From positions 1 through 59,060 of the forward strand of contig JAWOGF010000024.1 in NCBI GenBank assembly GCA_046497075.1: DNA of 59,060 nt. The letters are read 5' to 3'. The translations under genes and the position numbers were made by a program. The notes under the pieces were generated by a model, which made no database searches, was not told the DNA's origin, and was given only the letters and a program-made list of their open reading frames with translations. This DNA is from Saliniplasma sp046497075. Lineage in GTDB: Archaea > Thermoplasmatota > Thermoplasmata > Halarchaeoplasmatales > Halarchaeoplasmataceae. Positions 27,510-36,474 of this stretch are shown here, in pieces (position 1 is the first letter of the stretch; the number at the start of each line of letters is the position of its first letter).

Positions 27510-28463
27510 TTGGATAGAAAATACCTTCCTGTCGTTGCGATCGCCTGCTTGATGGTGATAGTACAGATAGGAGCGGTAGCTATTGTAAATCTCTATCCTC
27601 AAGAATATCAAGCTTTTGGCGAGGACACAGACGATCCTTTGAATCCTCTTATCTACGTAGGATTTATCATCATTTTCACCGGGATAATGTTAGCGGTCAT
27701 GAAATATACCAAAGGAGATTTCATCCAGTATGCGATTTTAGGTGTAGTGGGACTCACTATCTTCTATGTTTTTTATCCCAGCATATTCTATTTTATACCT
27801 TACTTTGTCAATATAAGGGGATTTTCATTGGATATACCTATGACAATATCTGTTATCCTGGCCATATCTTTAACATACACATTGTATAAATTCCCTGAGT
27901 GGTATGTAGTCGATGGTATCGGTATAGTGATGGGGGCAGGCATAGCGGGTATTTTCGGCATGAGTTTTGGTATATTGCCTGTTTTTGTGTTATTGATTGT
28001 TCTGGCAATCTATGATTTTATATCAGTCTATAAAACAAAACATATGGTATCACTCGCATCTGGCGTCATGAAGATGAAACTGCCTGTAGTACTTGTAATA
28101 CCTAAAAAGTTAAATTATTCATTTTACCAAAAAGAAGGTATCATGCAGGAGATCGATAAAGAAAAGAAAAGGGAAGCTGTGTTTATCGGATTAGGAGATC
28201 TGATAATACCAGGTATCTTAGCAGTGGCTGCCAGTTATCACCTTCCAAGTATGATGGTTTGGGGGCTGTATGCACCCGTTTTGGTGGCTATCGGTTGTAT
28301 ACTGGGATCGGTGGTCGGAGTTTTAGTTCTTATGAGGTTCGTTTTGAAAGGAAACCCACAGGCGGGGTTACCTCTTTTGAACTCCGGGGCTATAATAGGG
28401 TACGTAGTTTCGTATCTTATCGTGTATCAAGAACTCACATTAGGGATGTCCTTCGTTTGGTAA
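27510..28463 (+). CDS. presenilin/signal-peptide-peptidase family intramembrane aspartyl protease
   Basis: The product has nine predicted membrane segments. It carries the paired catalytic motifs of this family: AIYDFISVY, where Asp169 is the likely first aspartate, and GLGDLIIPG, with Asp230 as the second. The third motif near the C-terminus reads QAGLPLLNSG, in the place of the PAL motif. These proteases cut membrane-spanning helices such as signal-peptide remnants. TTG at 27510 is preferred because aaaggtg lies before it; a GTG at 27501 would place the ribosome site inside the gene. It starts 12 bases after aIF2-beta and may be co-transcribed. Confidence 0.85.
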   Translation: MDRKYLPVVAIACLMVIVQIGAVAIVNLYPQEYQAFGEDTDDPLNPLIYVGFIIIFTGIMLAVMKYTKGDFIQYAILGVVGLTIFYVFYPSIFYFIPYFVNIRGFSLDIPMTISVILAISLTYTLYKFPEWYVVDGIGIVMGAGIAGIFGMSFGILPVFVLLIVLAIYDFISVYKTKHMVSLASGVMKMKLPVVLVIPKKLNYSFYQKEGIMQEIDKEKKREAVFIGLGDLIIPGILAVAASYHLPSMMVWGLYAPVLVAIGCILGSVVGVLVLMRFVLKGNPQAGLPLLNSGAIIGYVVSYLIVYQELTLGMSFVW

Positions 28464-28520
28464 TTGTTTTTGTTAAGGTTGTGTAGACTTTTTATAATTG
28501 ATATCATCTTCAGTACTTAG

Positions 28521-29165
28521 ATGGCAGATAAGGAAAAAGTGGCGTCAAGATACGACAAGTGGAATTCTTTCTACGACAAGATTGACAATTTTCCTGTTAT
28601 CGGTAGACCGCAGAAAAAGTGGAAAAGTCAAGCTATTGAGTCTTTAGACATGTCGGGTGATGAGAGAGTCCTTGACATCGGAACCGGGACGGGACAGATA
28701 TTGACAGAGATTTCTTCTTATCTAGATAAAGGAAAAGTCGTAGGAACCGATATCAGTAAAGGCATGCTTCGAAGATCTAAAAGACGTATCGAGAAAGAAA
28801 GGATCGGTGAAGTTGCAAGTGTAAGATACGATGATATAGAAAATTCCCAGTTCCCAGACAACTACTTCGATAGGATCATCGCTACTTTTACTTTTACAAC
28901 ATTACCTAACCCAAAAAAAGCTGCAGAAGAATGTGCTAGAATTTTAAAGGATGATGGTAGGATGATAGTACTTGATACTGGGAAACCTCCAAGTAAAACG
29001 GCTTTACTTTTTTTCATACCCATGATGCTGTCAGCAAAACTTTTCGGTAGGACTCACATGGATAGGGATATAGGGGAGATATTGAACTCCAACTTTGATG
29101 TGGAGAAAATCAACAGTCACATGATAGGAATGGTTTATACTTTAAAATGTGAAATTAAAAAATAA
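28521..29165 (+). CDS. class I SAM-dependent methyltransferase
   Basis: The 214-residue enzyme has the SAM-binding motif I VLDIGTGTGQIL at about residues 50-61, an acidic GTDIS at the end of strand 2 and the DNYFDRIIATFTFTTLPNP motif. This resembles UbiE/MenG-type and Coq5-like enzymes. The first residues, VASRYDKWNSFYDK, also fit that group. It could act on a quinone or a lipid, but no neighbour supports either. A TATA-like tttttataatt is about 30 bases before the ATG. Confidence 0.8.
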   Translation: MADKEKVASRYDKWNSFYDKIDNFPVIGRPQKKWKSQAIESLDMSGDERVLDIGTGTGQILTEISSYLDKGKVVGTDISKGMLRRSKRRIEKERIGEVASVRYDDIENSQFPDNYFDRIIATFTFTTLPNPKKAAEECARILKDDGRMIVLDTGKPPSKTALLFFIPMMLSAKLFGRTHMDRDIGEILNSNFDVEKINSHMIGMVYTLKCEIKK

Positions 29166-29188
29166 ATAAAAGGTTTTGTGGAAAGGGT

Positions 29189-31141
29189 TTATTCGTTGAC
29201 CATTTCTCGGATCTCTTCTACGATATCTGGGTTTCTTAGAGTGGATGTATCTCCAGCGGATTCACCTTTTTCAAGCTTCTTGAGGATCCTTCTCATGATC
29301 TTTCCGGACCTTGTTTTTGGTAGGTCGTCCGTGAATCTTACCGCTGCTGGTTTACCGATCGGACCGATGATCTTTCCGACATGGGCCCTTAGTTCACTTG
29401 CCAATTCATCAGATGCTTCACGACCCGATTCTAAGATCACGTAAGCGATAGGAACTTGTCCTTTCACTTCATCCGGTTTTCCAACAACTGCAGCTTCAGC
29501 AACTGCTTCGTGGTCCACCAGTGCACTTTCCATCTCCATGGTGCTGAGCCTGTGTCCTGCGACGTTCAAAACATCATCTATCCTACCTACCACCCAGAAG
29601 TATCCATCTTCGTCTATTCGAGCACCGTCTCCAGCGAAATAGATATCGTTCTCATACTCGGACCAATATGTTTCTACGTATCTCTCCGGTTCTTTGTAAA
29701 GTGTTCTCAACATAGAGGGCCATGGTCTCTTGATAACCAAATATCCTCCTTGGTTAGCTGGAAGACTTTTACCCGCAGCGTCATAGATGTCAGCTTTTAG
29801 TCCCGGGAACGGATGTGTAGCACTACCCGGTTTCAGATCTGTGATACCAGGTAAAGGTGTGATGAGCATCATACCCGTTTCTGTCTGCCACCAAGTGTCA
29901 ACTATGGGACATTCTCCTCCACCGATGACCTCGTGATACCATTTCCAAGCTTTAGGATTGATCGGTTCTCCAACGGAACCTAAAACCTTCAAACTTGATA
30001 GGTCATGTTTATCTGGGTATTCACTACCCCACTTCATGAACAACCTGATTGCTGTCGGTGCTGTGTAAAGTTTGGTTACACCGTATTTCTCTATTATCTG
30101 CCAGAATCTGTCTTTGGTCGGTGTATCTGGTGCTCCTTCGTACATCAATGTGGTGGTTCCATTGGCTAATGGACCATAAACGATGTAACTGTGACCTGTG
30201 ATCCAGCCTATATCGGCTGTACACCAGTAAATGTCGTCATCTTTGATGTCGAAAACATAGTTGTGGGTTGCGGATGTTCCTGTTAAATATCCTCCTGTGG
30301 TATGTACAACACCCTTCGGTTTACCCGTTGTACCGCTTGTGTACATCAGGAAAAGCATATCCTCGGCGTCCATCTTTTCAGGTTCACATTCAGCGGATTG
30401 ATCTTTTACCAAATCTTCGTACACGACATCTCTGCCTTCTTTGTATTCAATGTCATCTCTTCCGATTCTTTCAACCGATATCACTTTTTCGACGTTAGAT
30501 GCACCTTCTAACGCTTCTTCAGCGTTCTCCCACATGTTGATTACTTTACCTCTCCTGTAATATCCATCGGCGGTAACTAGGAATTTTGATTCAGCATCAT
30601 TCATCCTCTCTCTCAGTGCTGAAGGTGAAAAACCTCCGAAAACAACACTATGTGGTGCACCGATCCTGGCACAAGCAAGAAGGCCGATAGCAAGTTCTGG
30701 GATCATCGGAAGATAAAATGTTACGATATCTCCTTTTTTAACTCCCATCTCTTTGAGACCATTCGCAAACTTTGAAACCTCATCTTTCAATTCTGAGAAA
30801 GTGTACTTTTTTGTTTCGTCTGTCGGTTCTCCTTCCCAGATAAGGGCGGTCTTATCGCCTTTTCCATTTTCAACATGTCTATCCACACAATTATATGCTG
30901 CATTTATTTTACCATTTACAAACCATTCAGCATGAGGTGGATCCCACTTCAACACTTCGTCCCACTTTTCATACCAATCGAGTCTTTCAGCAAGGTCTGC
31001 CCAGAACTCCTCGTAGTTCTCTTCAGCATATTTGTATATCTCTGGATCGTTCACGTTAGCTTGTTTCTTGAACTCCTCGGAAGGTGGGTATATATCCTTA
31101 CCTTCCATTCTTGATTCGATATGACTTTCTTCTTCTGTCAT
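29189..31141 (-). CDS. acs: acetyl-CoA synthetase, AMP-forming
   Basis: This adenylate-forming enzyme makes acetyl-CoA from acetate, ATP and CoA. The 650-residue product is full length. It shows LFLMYTSGTTGKPKGVVHTT near residue 263, the DTWWQTETG region, FAGDGARIDEDGYFWVVGR and, near the C-terminus, the acetylation-site motif PKTRSGKIMRR with the catalytic lysine. ATG at 31141 follows aggtg at six bases; an upstream GTG overlaps that site and is less likely. The conserved lysine could be the target of a GNAT such as that fused to the CoA-transferase. Confidence 0.95.
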   Translation of the reverse strand: MTEEESHIESRMEGKDIYPPSEEFKKQANVNDPEIYKYAEENYEEFWADLAERLDWYEKWDEVLKWDPPHAEWFVNGKINAAYNCVDRHVENGKGDKTALIWEGEPTDETKKYTFSELKDEVSKFANGLKEMGVKKGDIVTFYLPMIPELAIGLLACARIGAPHSVVFGGFSPSALRERMNDAESKFLVTADGYYRRGKVINMWENAEEALEGASNVEKVISVERIGRDDIEYKEGRDVVYEDLVKDQSAECEPEKMDAEDMLFLMYTSGTTGKPKGVVHTTGGYLTGTSATHNYVFDIKDDDIYWCTADIGWITGHSYIVYGPLANGTTTLMYEGAPDTPTKDRFWQIIEKYGVTKLYTAPTAIRLFMKWGSEYPDKHDLSSLKVLGSVGEPINPKAWKWYHEVIGGGECPIVDTWWQTETGMMLITPLPGITDLKPGSATHPFPGLKADIYDAAGKSLPANQGGYLVIKRPWPSMLRTLYKEPERYVETYWSEYENDIYFAGDGARIDEDGYFWVVGRIDDVLNVAGHRLSTMEMESALVDHEAVAEAAVVGKPDEVKGQVPIAYVILESGREASDELASELRAHVGKIIGPIGKPAAVRFTDDLPKTRSGKIMRRILKKLEKGESAGDTSTLRNPDIVEEIREMVNE

Positions 31142-31275
31142 TTTAAACACCTATATATCTAACTATTCTATCTGTAATGAATTACTATATAGGTAATTTT
31201 TGGTTGGGAATCGGTATATGTCTGAATATAAATAATAAATAACAAAAAAACTTTACCGGTGTATAGTGTAAACAT

Positions 31276-31785
31276 ATGAACAACATTTTCATCACTAGTG
31301 CCTCCGGATCTGGTAAAAGCACACTTATCAGTCAGTTAGTAGAAGAGCTAGATCTTAAAGTAGAGGGAATAAGAACCCCCGACATATGAGAAGACAAAAG
31401 AAGAGTTGGATTTAAACTGGTAGATATTGCCACTGATGAACAAGGGGTACTAGCTCATGTTGAACGAGAGATAGGTCCTAAGTTGAGTAAGTACAGAGTA
31501 TGTATGGAGGACCTCGAAAAGTTTACCGAGATGTCGTTGAAGGGTTTGCCGGAAGATACCGAGTTAGTGGTCATCGACGAGATCGGTAAGATGGAGATGT
31601 TCGGCGAGAATTTTGTCCAGGCAGTAGAGGATCTGTTAAAAGGGGATCTACCAGTGCTAGCGGTACTACACAGACACTTGGTGGATAGGTATCAAGGATA
31701 TGGAGAAGTGTATCGGGTGGAAAAGGGAAATTATGAGGGAGTGAAAGAGAGAGTATCGGATGAGATCGTTGATCTAACTCGATAA
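31276..31785 (+). pseudogene. THEP1-type nucleoside triphosphatase interrupted by one in-frame TGA
   Basis: Read through a single TGA at 31387-31389, this is a THEP1-family NTPase of about 169 residues. It has the P-loop ITSASGSGKSTLISQL, then GIRTPDI[stop]EDKRRVGFKLVDIAT, then Walker B LVVIDEIGKMEMF and HRHLVDRY. In the family the residue at the stop is commonly a basic or polar one, so a single CGA-to-TGA change explains it. No frameshift or other damage is seen. It may be a very recent pseudogene, a sequence error or, less likely, a read-through case. A 100-residue restart at 31483 would lack the P-loop. Confidence 0.7.
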
Positions 31786-31820
31786 CTTTAGAACTCCTGA
31801 TCGAATTTGATGATTCTAGA

Positions 31821-33185
31821 TCAGAACTCGCCCTTGTCTTTCTTCCGTCTGTACACAACGATGGCACCTACCGTTCCCGCCACCATGGTTATCACCGGGA
31901 AGCCGGGTATGGGAAATGAATCATCCTGTATCTCGTCTCCGAAGGCATATGTCCACAACCTAGTTTCTATGTACACATCTCCATTGCTGCAGATGACAGG
32001 CGAAGAGTGAATCGCCCAATTATCTTCAAGATCGTATCTCCAATTGAGTGTACCGTTGGGATCGAAGGCATAGAAGAAGCCATCACTTGATGCGGTATAG
32101 ATGGTACCGTCTCCGCCAACTGCAGGAGAGGCTTCCCAATATGCACCAGTGGGGTAAGCCCACTTCAACGTACCGTTAGGATTGATCGCATGTATCTTCG
32201 AATTGCCGGTAACGTAGATGGTACCGTCGTGGCCGAGGGCGGGCGTGGATCTCATACCGCTTTCGTCTATCTCAAAAAACCATTTCAACGTGCCGTTTGG
32301 ATTAATGGCTACAAGATATCCATCTCCAAATGTATTAAAATAAATAGTTCCATCATCGTCTATCGCAGGAGTGTTAACACTACCCAATCTATATTTCACA
32401 TACGTTTCTGTTAAACTCCATTTCACCGTTCCATTCTCCGGGTATATGCAAAATAAGTAATCAAGACCTTTATATATCATACCATCCTCACCGATCACTG
32501 GTGAAGAATGGCGACCACCTAAGTCGTTTTTCCACTTCAATGTACCGTCGGGATTCACTGCATATAATTTCCTTTTCAAATTGAAATATATCGTTCCGTC
32601 CAAGCCTATGTTAGGGGAAGAGTCCTCCGTCCATTCAAAAGGTGGTTCGCTCTCTTCGAATTCAAAGGTCCATTTACGCGTGCCGTTGGGGTTCACCGCT
32701 ACCAAGGTAAACTCACGTGTAACTATGTATATCGTTCCGTCTTCGCCGACAGCCGGTACTAAGCTTCCACGCGGTGAACTGGAACTGGAGAAATTAGTTG
32801 CCTCGGTGATCCGATGTTCCCATATCCGTGATCCGTCATTGATCTGTATCGCCATTAACTCAAAAGAACTGTGTGTATATAACACCCCATCGTCGCTTAT
32901 AATCATCCCATCGCCCCCTGACGACCAACCCTTGTTTATCGTCCACTTCACCGTTCCATCTACGTGACTGGTATCGTAAGGGCTGCGCCTGGTGTTCCTG
33001 CGGTCACCTCCAAAGCTGGCCCAGGGATGTTCTTCATCTGCTTCGGCTACCGCGTTCTCAGAGTTATGTTTGAGTGTCACTACAAACATGGACATGAACA
33101 CCAGCACCACTATCGATATACTGAGTATCTTCTCTTTTTCACCACATCTCATCTTATCGCCAACCTTTTTCAATGTATATAACAT
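31821..33185 (-). CDS. secreted PQQ-like beta-propeller protein with C-terminal membrane anchor
   Basis: The protein has an N-terminal hydrophobic segment (about residues 22-42, a signal or anchor), then about eight propeller repeats, each with a G-T-x-K-W-like strand preceded by NP and followed by an IGxDGTIY strand. It ends with IPGFPVITMVAGTVGAIVV and a basic tail. That ending resembles the PGF-type sorting tails of archaeal surface proteins, or a simple anchor. The first ATG is preceded by gaggt at seven bases. The likely role is an extracellular or cell-surface scaffold, in the BamB fold. It is adjacent to a second large exported protein. Confidence 0.75.
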   Translation of the reverse strand: MLYTLKKVGDKMRCGEKEKILSISIVVLVFMSMFVVTLKHNSENAVAEADEEHPWASFGGDRRNTRRSPYDTSHVDGTVKWTINKGWSSGGDGMIISDDGVLYTHSSFELMAIQINDGSRIWEHRITEATNFSSSSSPRGSLVPAVGEDGTIYIVTREFTLVAVNPNGTRKWTFEFEESEPPFEWTEDSSPNIGLDGTIYFNLKRKLYAVNPDGTLKWKNDLGGRHSSPVIGEDGMIYKGLDYLFCIYPENGTVKWSLTETYVKYRLGSVNTPAIDDDGTIYFNTFGDGYLVAINPNGTLKWFFEIDESGMRSTPALGHDGTIYVTGNSKIHAINPNGTLKWAYPTGAYWEASPAVGGDGTIYTASSDGFFYAFDPNGTLNWRYDLEDNWAIHSSPVICSNGDVYIETRLWTYAFGDEIQDDSFPIPGFPVITMVAGTVGAIVVYRRKKDKGEF

Positions 33186-33241
33186 TTATTTAACCTCATA
33201 TCGTTTCTACATCCATAAATAAAGAAAGAAGAAAGGAGTTT

Positions 33242-36220
33242 TTATCTTCCTCCATATAGATGGTAATAACCCTTCGAATACAGTATGAAACTCCTCTGCA
33301 TTCCGTCCCTCAGATCTTCCGGGTTATCAAATGCCAACAGTATTTCATCGCCCGGAACTTGCCTGATTATCTCACCGCCTTCGCTCAGTTCTTCGGTGAC
33401 GTCGATCCTACCGTTAAACACCGCTCTCAACAAGGTAGCTTCCTGAATTTTTACCCTAGTGTAAGTAGATTCAGCCAGAGATATCGATTCAAGGTAAAAT
33501 GGTTCATCATTGTTTATAACCAATTCAAGTTCTTCAATATCGATAGAAGGGGGCAATTCATCTATAATAGAACTAACGGAGATAAGTGTATCGGATTCGT
33601 GATTCCGCGGGTATATTTCGGCGTCTTCGAAGATATCAAGTTGAAGATTTCTACCTCTATAATCTGCACTCAGTTCCAGATTTGATTTTATCTGATCATC
33701 GTTAGGACTTACATCATCAACCGTTTCTGCACTTTGAATTTCCTCTCTAGATTCATAGTTGTGCGCCCTTATTACCAGGTAACGGTCTACTCCATCACTG
33801 CTGTCTAACAATCCACCCGACGCAATTTCATCAAAATCTAATCGTAGTTCTGAATTTGCATCGATGTAGGGATTATCATCACGGTTTTTTAATTGTAATT
33901 GGCCTTTTTCTTGGTAAGTTACCAATTCTCCTTCGGGGGTGGTACCAACATTAACTCCTTCCTGATGATCAATTGTATACAATCCGATCTGATCGAAATA
34001 GTTCTCAGTGTTTTTGAACTCCTCTATCTTCAACAGATACTTGTCGTTGACGGGTTCGAGATGATTTTCTAGTAGATAGTAATCCTCTACTACTCCTTCT
34101 TTGTACTCTGAGGTGATAAGAAGATTGTTCTCACGCACATACTCCTCACCGTTCCAAGGTGAGACATAAGGGCAACCACCGCCAGTATTACCCCCATATA
34201 ACGATACCGGATTAGAATAAGAACTATATTTACTATTACCATAATCGTCTTTCACCATTGTTCTTACTCTATAACTGCTGGAACCAGTAGGTGTATTTGA
34301 TATAGAGTATTCTATATCCCCATTTGAATCTGCGTTACTTGGATAAGCCCAACCGATCGCTGAGTAACTTGATGATCCAGGTGCTTTACAGTATATTCTA
34401 TATCTGTAGATATCAAAATAATTGTCACCCAGAGTATCATCATGATTCCATAAAATATTATGTACCCAACTTCCACTATTAGGACTTCTATAGCCATCGA
34501 TATCTGGAGGGGTGATTGGCAATACTACTGTTGTTGTATCTGAGTAATCACTTTTACCGTAATAATTGAACGCCTTGATTTTGTAAGTATTAGTACCGGC
34601 TATTGGTGAGTCGTCGGTGAAAACGAATCTTTTTATATCATACCCAGGTAATAATTCGGTGTTACTATCGACAGCATGTATTGCACCTATTTCGATTCCG
34701 TTCCGATATATTTTAAAGTTGTAGTTATCATCGCCTAAATATTCTGCCTCATGTGCATATGACCAATGTAGCTTAACACTGCCATCATCATTTATGATTG
34801 TTTCAGGTTGTTTAGGTGTTGAAGGACGTGCGTCAACTTGTATATCAAAGGAAAATTGCCTGTTTGTACTACTTTTCGTCCTAACTAGCCCGGGGTATAT
34901 AGGACCAAAGGGGTTAGGGTAATGTGAGCTCTCCCTTACATTATATTCTAAATCAAAATTATCCCAAACGTCAACAACATCTTCGTTATTTGTTTGAATA
35001 ATATTCGAGTAATGTTGTATATGCAATTCACGAGAATAAAAGGCAGGGGATTTCCAATCGGGCCATGGAGTATAGCCATGATGAGGTTTTTTATATGTAC
35101 TAGTCACTTCGAATTCGTCGTAAAATGTACCGCTTGATGAAACTGTTATATCGGGTATAGGCCATGACCGCGAGTAGCCAGCACCAACAATATAACTAGC
35201 ACCGATATTGAATGAGGCAGTACTCTCACTTTCCTGGAATGAACCCGGAGCAGCCTCCGAGTAATCAGAATCCGAATACGAGAGATGCTCAATTTTCCTG
35301 AAATATGGACCACAATATCTAGAATTTTTCTCATAGTCATCTGATTTTGATTTGACTTCTCTTGATACTAAGAATATATTTTTATCCTCGGGAAACCAAG
35401 ACGCATGACTGGGTTTCAATACATGTACCGATGAAACTCCCTTTTCCATTGTATTGTCAGAATTAACATCAGTATGGTCGTATTCACCTAGATGTAACCA
35501 ACCATCGGGTATCTCAGAATTCGACAACGATTCTCCATCTCTTTCCTTTATCGATGCATACATATTATCTATGATATCACTCATCGACGAATCTTCAAAA
35601 GTCCAAGACGAAGTTCTTCGAACATTACTGCGATAATCAATGACATATGCGGTTATTGGTGATCCATTTTGTTTCCCCGTCAAACGATTGAAAGTTTCCC
35701 TTAAAGTATGGTGTTCTTCATCCCAAACACGTCCGGTATGTACTATTACTTCTTCCTGCGTGTCCTCACGATGCCCTTTGTGTTCCACTATCTCACGACC
35801 GGTAATCTCTGTTGTTGTCCCCTTAGTAGAAAACATACCGAAGGCCTTGCCTTCACGTTCACCTCTTTCTATGAAGAGTTCCTCAAGTAGAGACAACGTC
35901 TTGGGACTGTTGACCATCGTGTTATACTCCGCCAGGATGATGTCGTACCTTTCAAAATCACGTTCTGAAAAGGTTTCCACGTTTCGCAACATCATTTCTC
36001 CATCCATGAGAAGATCACCGCTTCGTAGGTAGTCCTCATCGTCGGTGAGAACGATAGCGGTTACTTTATCATAATCTAGGACCTCTATTCTTTCGCTTTC
36101 TATTTCCGACTGTACAATGCCTACTGGATTGAATGTCGCTAGGATTATTAAAATGCCTATTATTCCTATCCAAAAAGCACCCCGCCTCCCTTTTTTGTCT
36201 GTTTTATGTTTCTTTTGCAT
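33242..36220 (-). CDS. large exported protein with fibronectin-type-III-like domains
   Basis: From the ATG at 36220, which has aggtgac before it, the 992-residue product has a basic N-terminus and one hydrophobic segment (about residues 14-34), so it is exported or anchored. A mixed-function N-terminal half of about 460 residues is unassigned. Two fibronectin type III-like repeats follow near 463-560 and 573-673. Then a C-terminal region begins with GGCPYVSPWNGEEYVRENN, a motif I associate with other archaeal surface proteins. No catalytic motif is visible. It shares orientation and location with the beta-propeller gene and may be part of a surface layer or adhesion system. Confidence 0.6.
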   Translation of the reverse strand: MQKKHKTDKKGRRGAFWIGIIGILIILATFNPVGIVQSEIESERIEVLDYDKVTAIVLTDDEDYLRSGDLLMDGEMMLRNVETFSERDFERYDIILAEYNTMVNSPKTLSLLEELFIERGEREGKAFGMFSTKGTTTEITGREIVEHKGHREDTQEEVIVHTGRVWDEEHHTLRETFNRLTGKQNGSPITAYVIDYRSNVRRTSSWTFEDSSMSDIIDNMYASIKERDGESLSNSEIPDGWLHLGEYDHTDVNSDNTMEKGVSSVHVLKPSHASWFPEDKNIFLVSREVKSKSDDYEKNSRYCGPYFRKIEHLSYSDSDYSEAAPGSFQESESTASFNIGASYIVGAGYSRSWPIPDITVSSSGTFYDEFEVTSTYKKPHHGYTPWPDWKSPAFYSRELHIQHYSNIIQTNNEDVVDVWDNFDLEYNVRESSHYPNPFGPIYPGLVRTKSSTNRQFSFDIQVDARPSTPKQPETIINDDGSVKLHWSYAHEAEYLGDDNYNFKIYRNGIEIGAIHAVDSNTELLPGYDIKRFVFTDDSPIAGTNTYKIKAFNYYGKSDYSDTTTVVLPITPPDIDGYRSPNSGSWVHNILWNHDDTLGDNYFDIYRYRIYCKAPGSSSYSAIGWAYPSNADSNGDIEYSISNTPTGSSSYRVRTMVKDDYGNSKYSSYSNPVSLYGGNTGGGCPYVSPWNGEEYVRENNLLITSEYKEGVVEDYYLLENHLEPVNDKYLLKIEEFKNTENYFDQIGLYTIDHQEGVNVGTTPEGELVTYQEKGQLQLKNRDDNPYIDANSELRLDFDEIASGGLLDSSDGVDRYLVIRAHNYESREEIQSAETVDDVSPNDDQIKSNLELSADYRGRNLQLDIFEDAEIYPRNHESDTLISVSSIIDELPPSIDIEELELVINNDEPFYLESISLAESTYTRVKIQEATLLRAVFNGRIDVTEELSEGGEIIRQVPGDEILLAFDNPEDLRDGMQRSFILYSKGYYHLYGGR

Positions 36221-36474
36221 GGTATTGTCACCTGTACCTACGAAGGGATTATATGCTGCACATATATATGTATATAAATAAATATATCTATTATTGGAGC
36301 CTGTCAATAGTTTAGTGATTTTACAATTTTCACAAACCATGAAAATTTGCCCAATGTATTATATGCCATAAATGATTCTTATGAAATAATCAGATATCAT
36401 TAAAAACTTGACAGTTTTTTCCAAACCAAAACTTTAAAGACTACTATCCATCTACCCCATACCCGTGATACCAG

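Noticed and set aside
31387..31389. Selenocysteine at the TGA of THEP1
   Set aside because: The family has no Cys at this place and no archaeal SECIS-like context was seen; a nonsense change is simpler.
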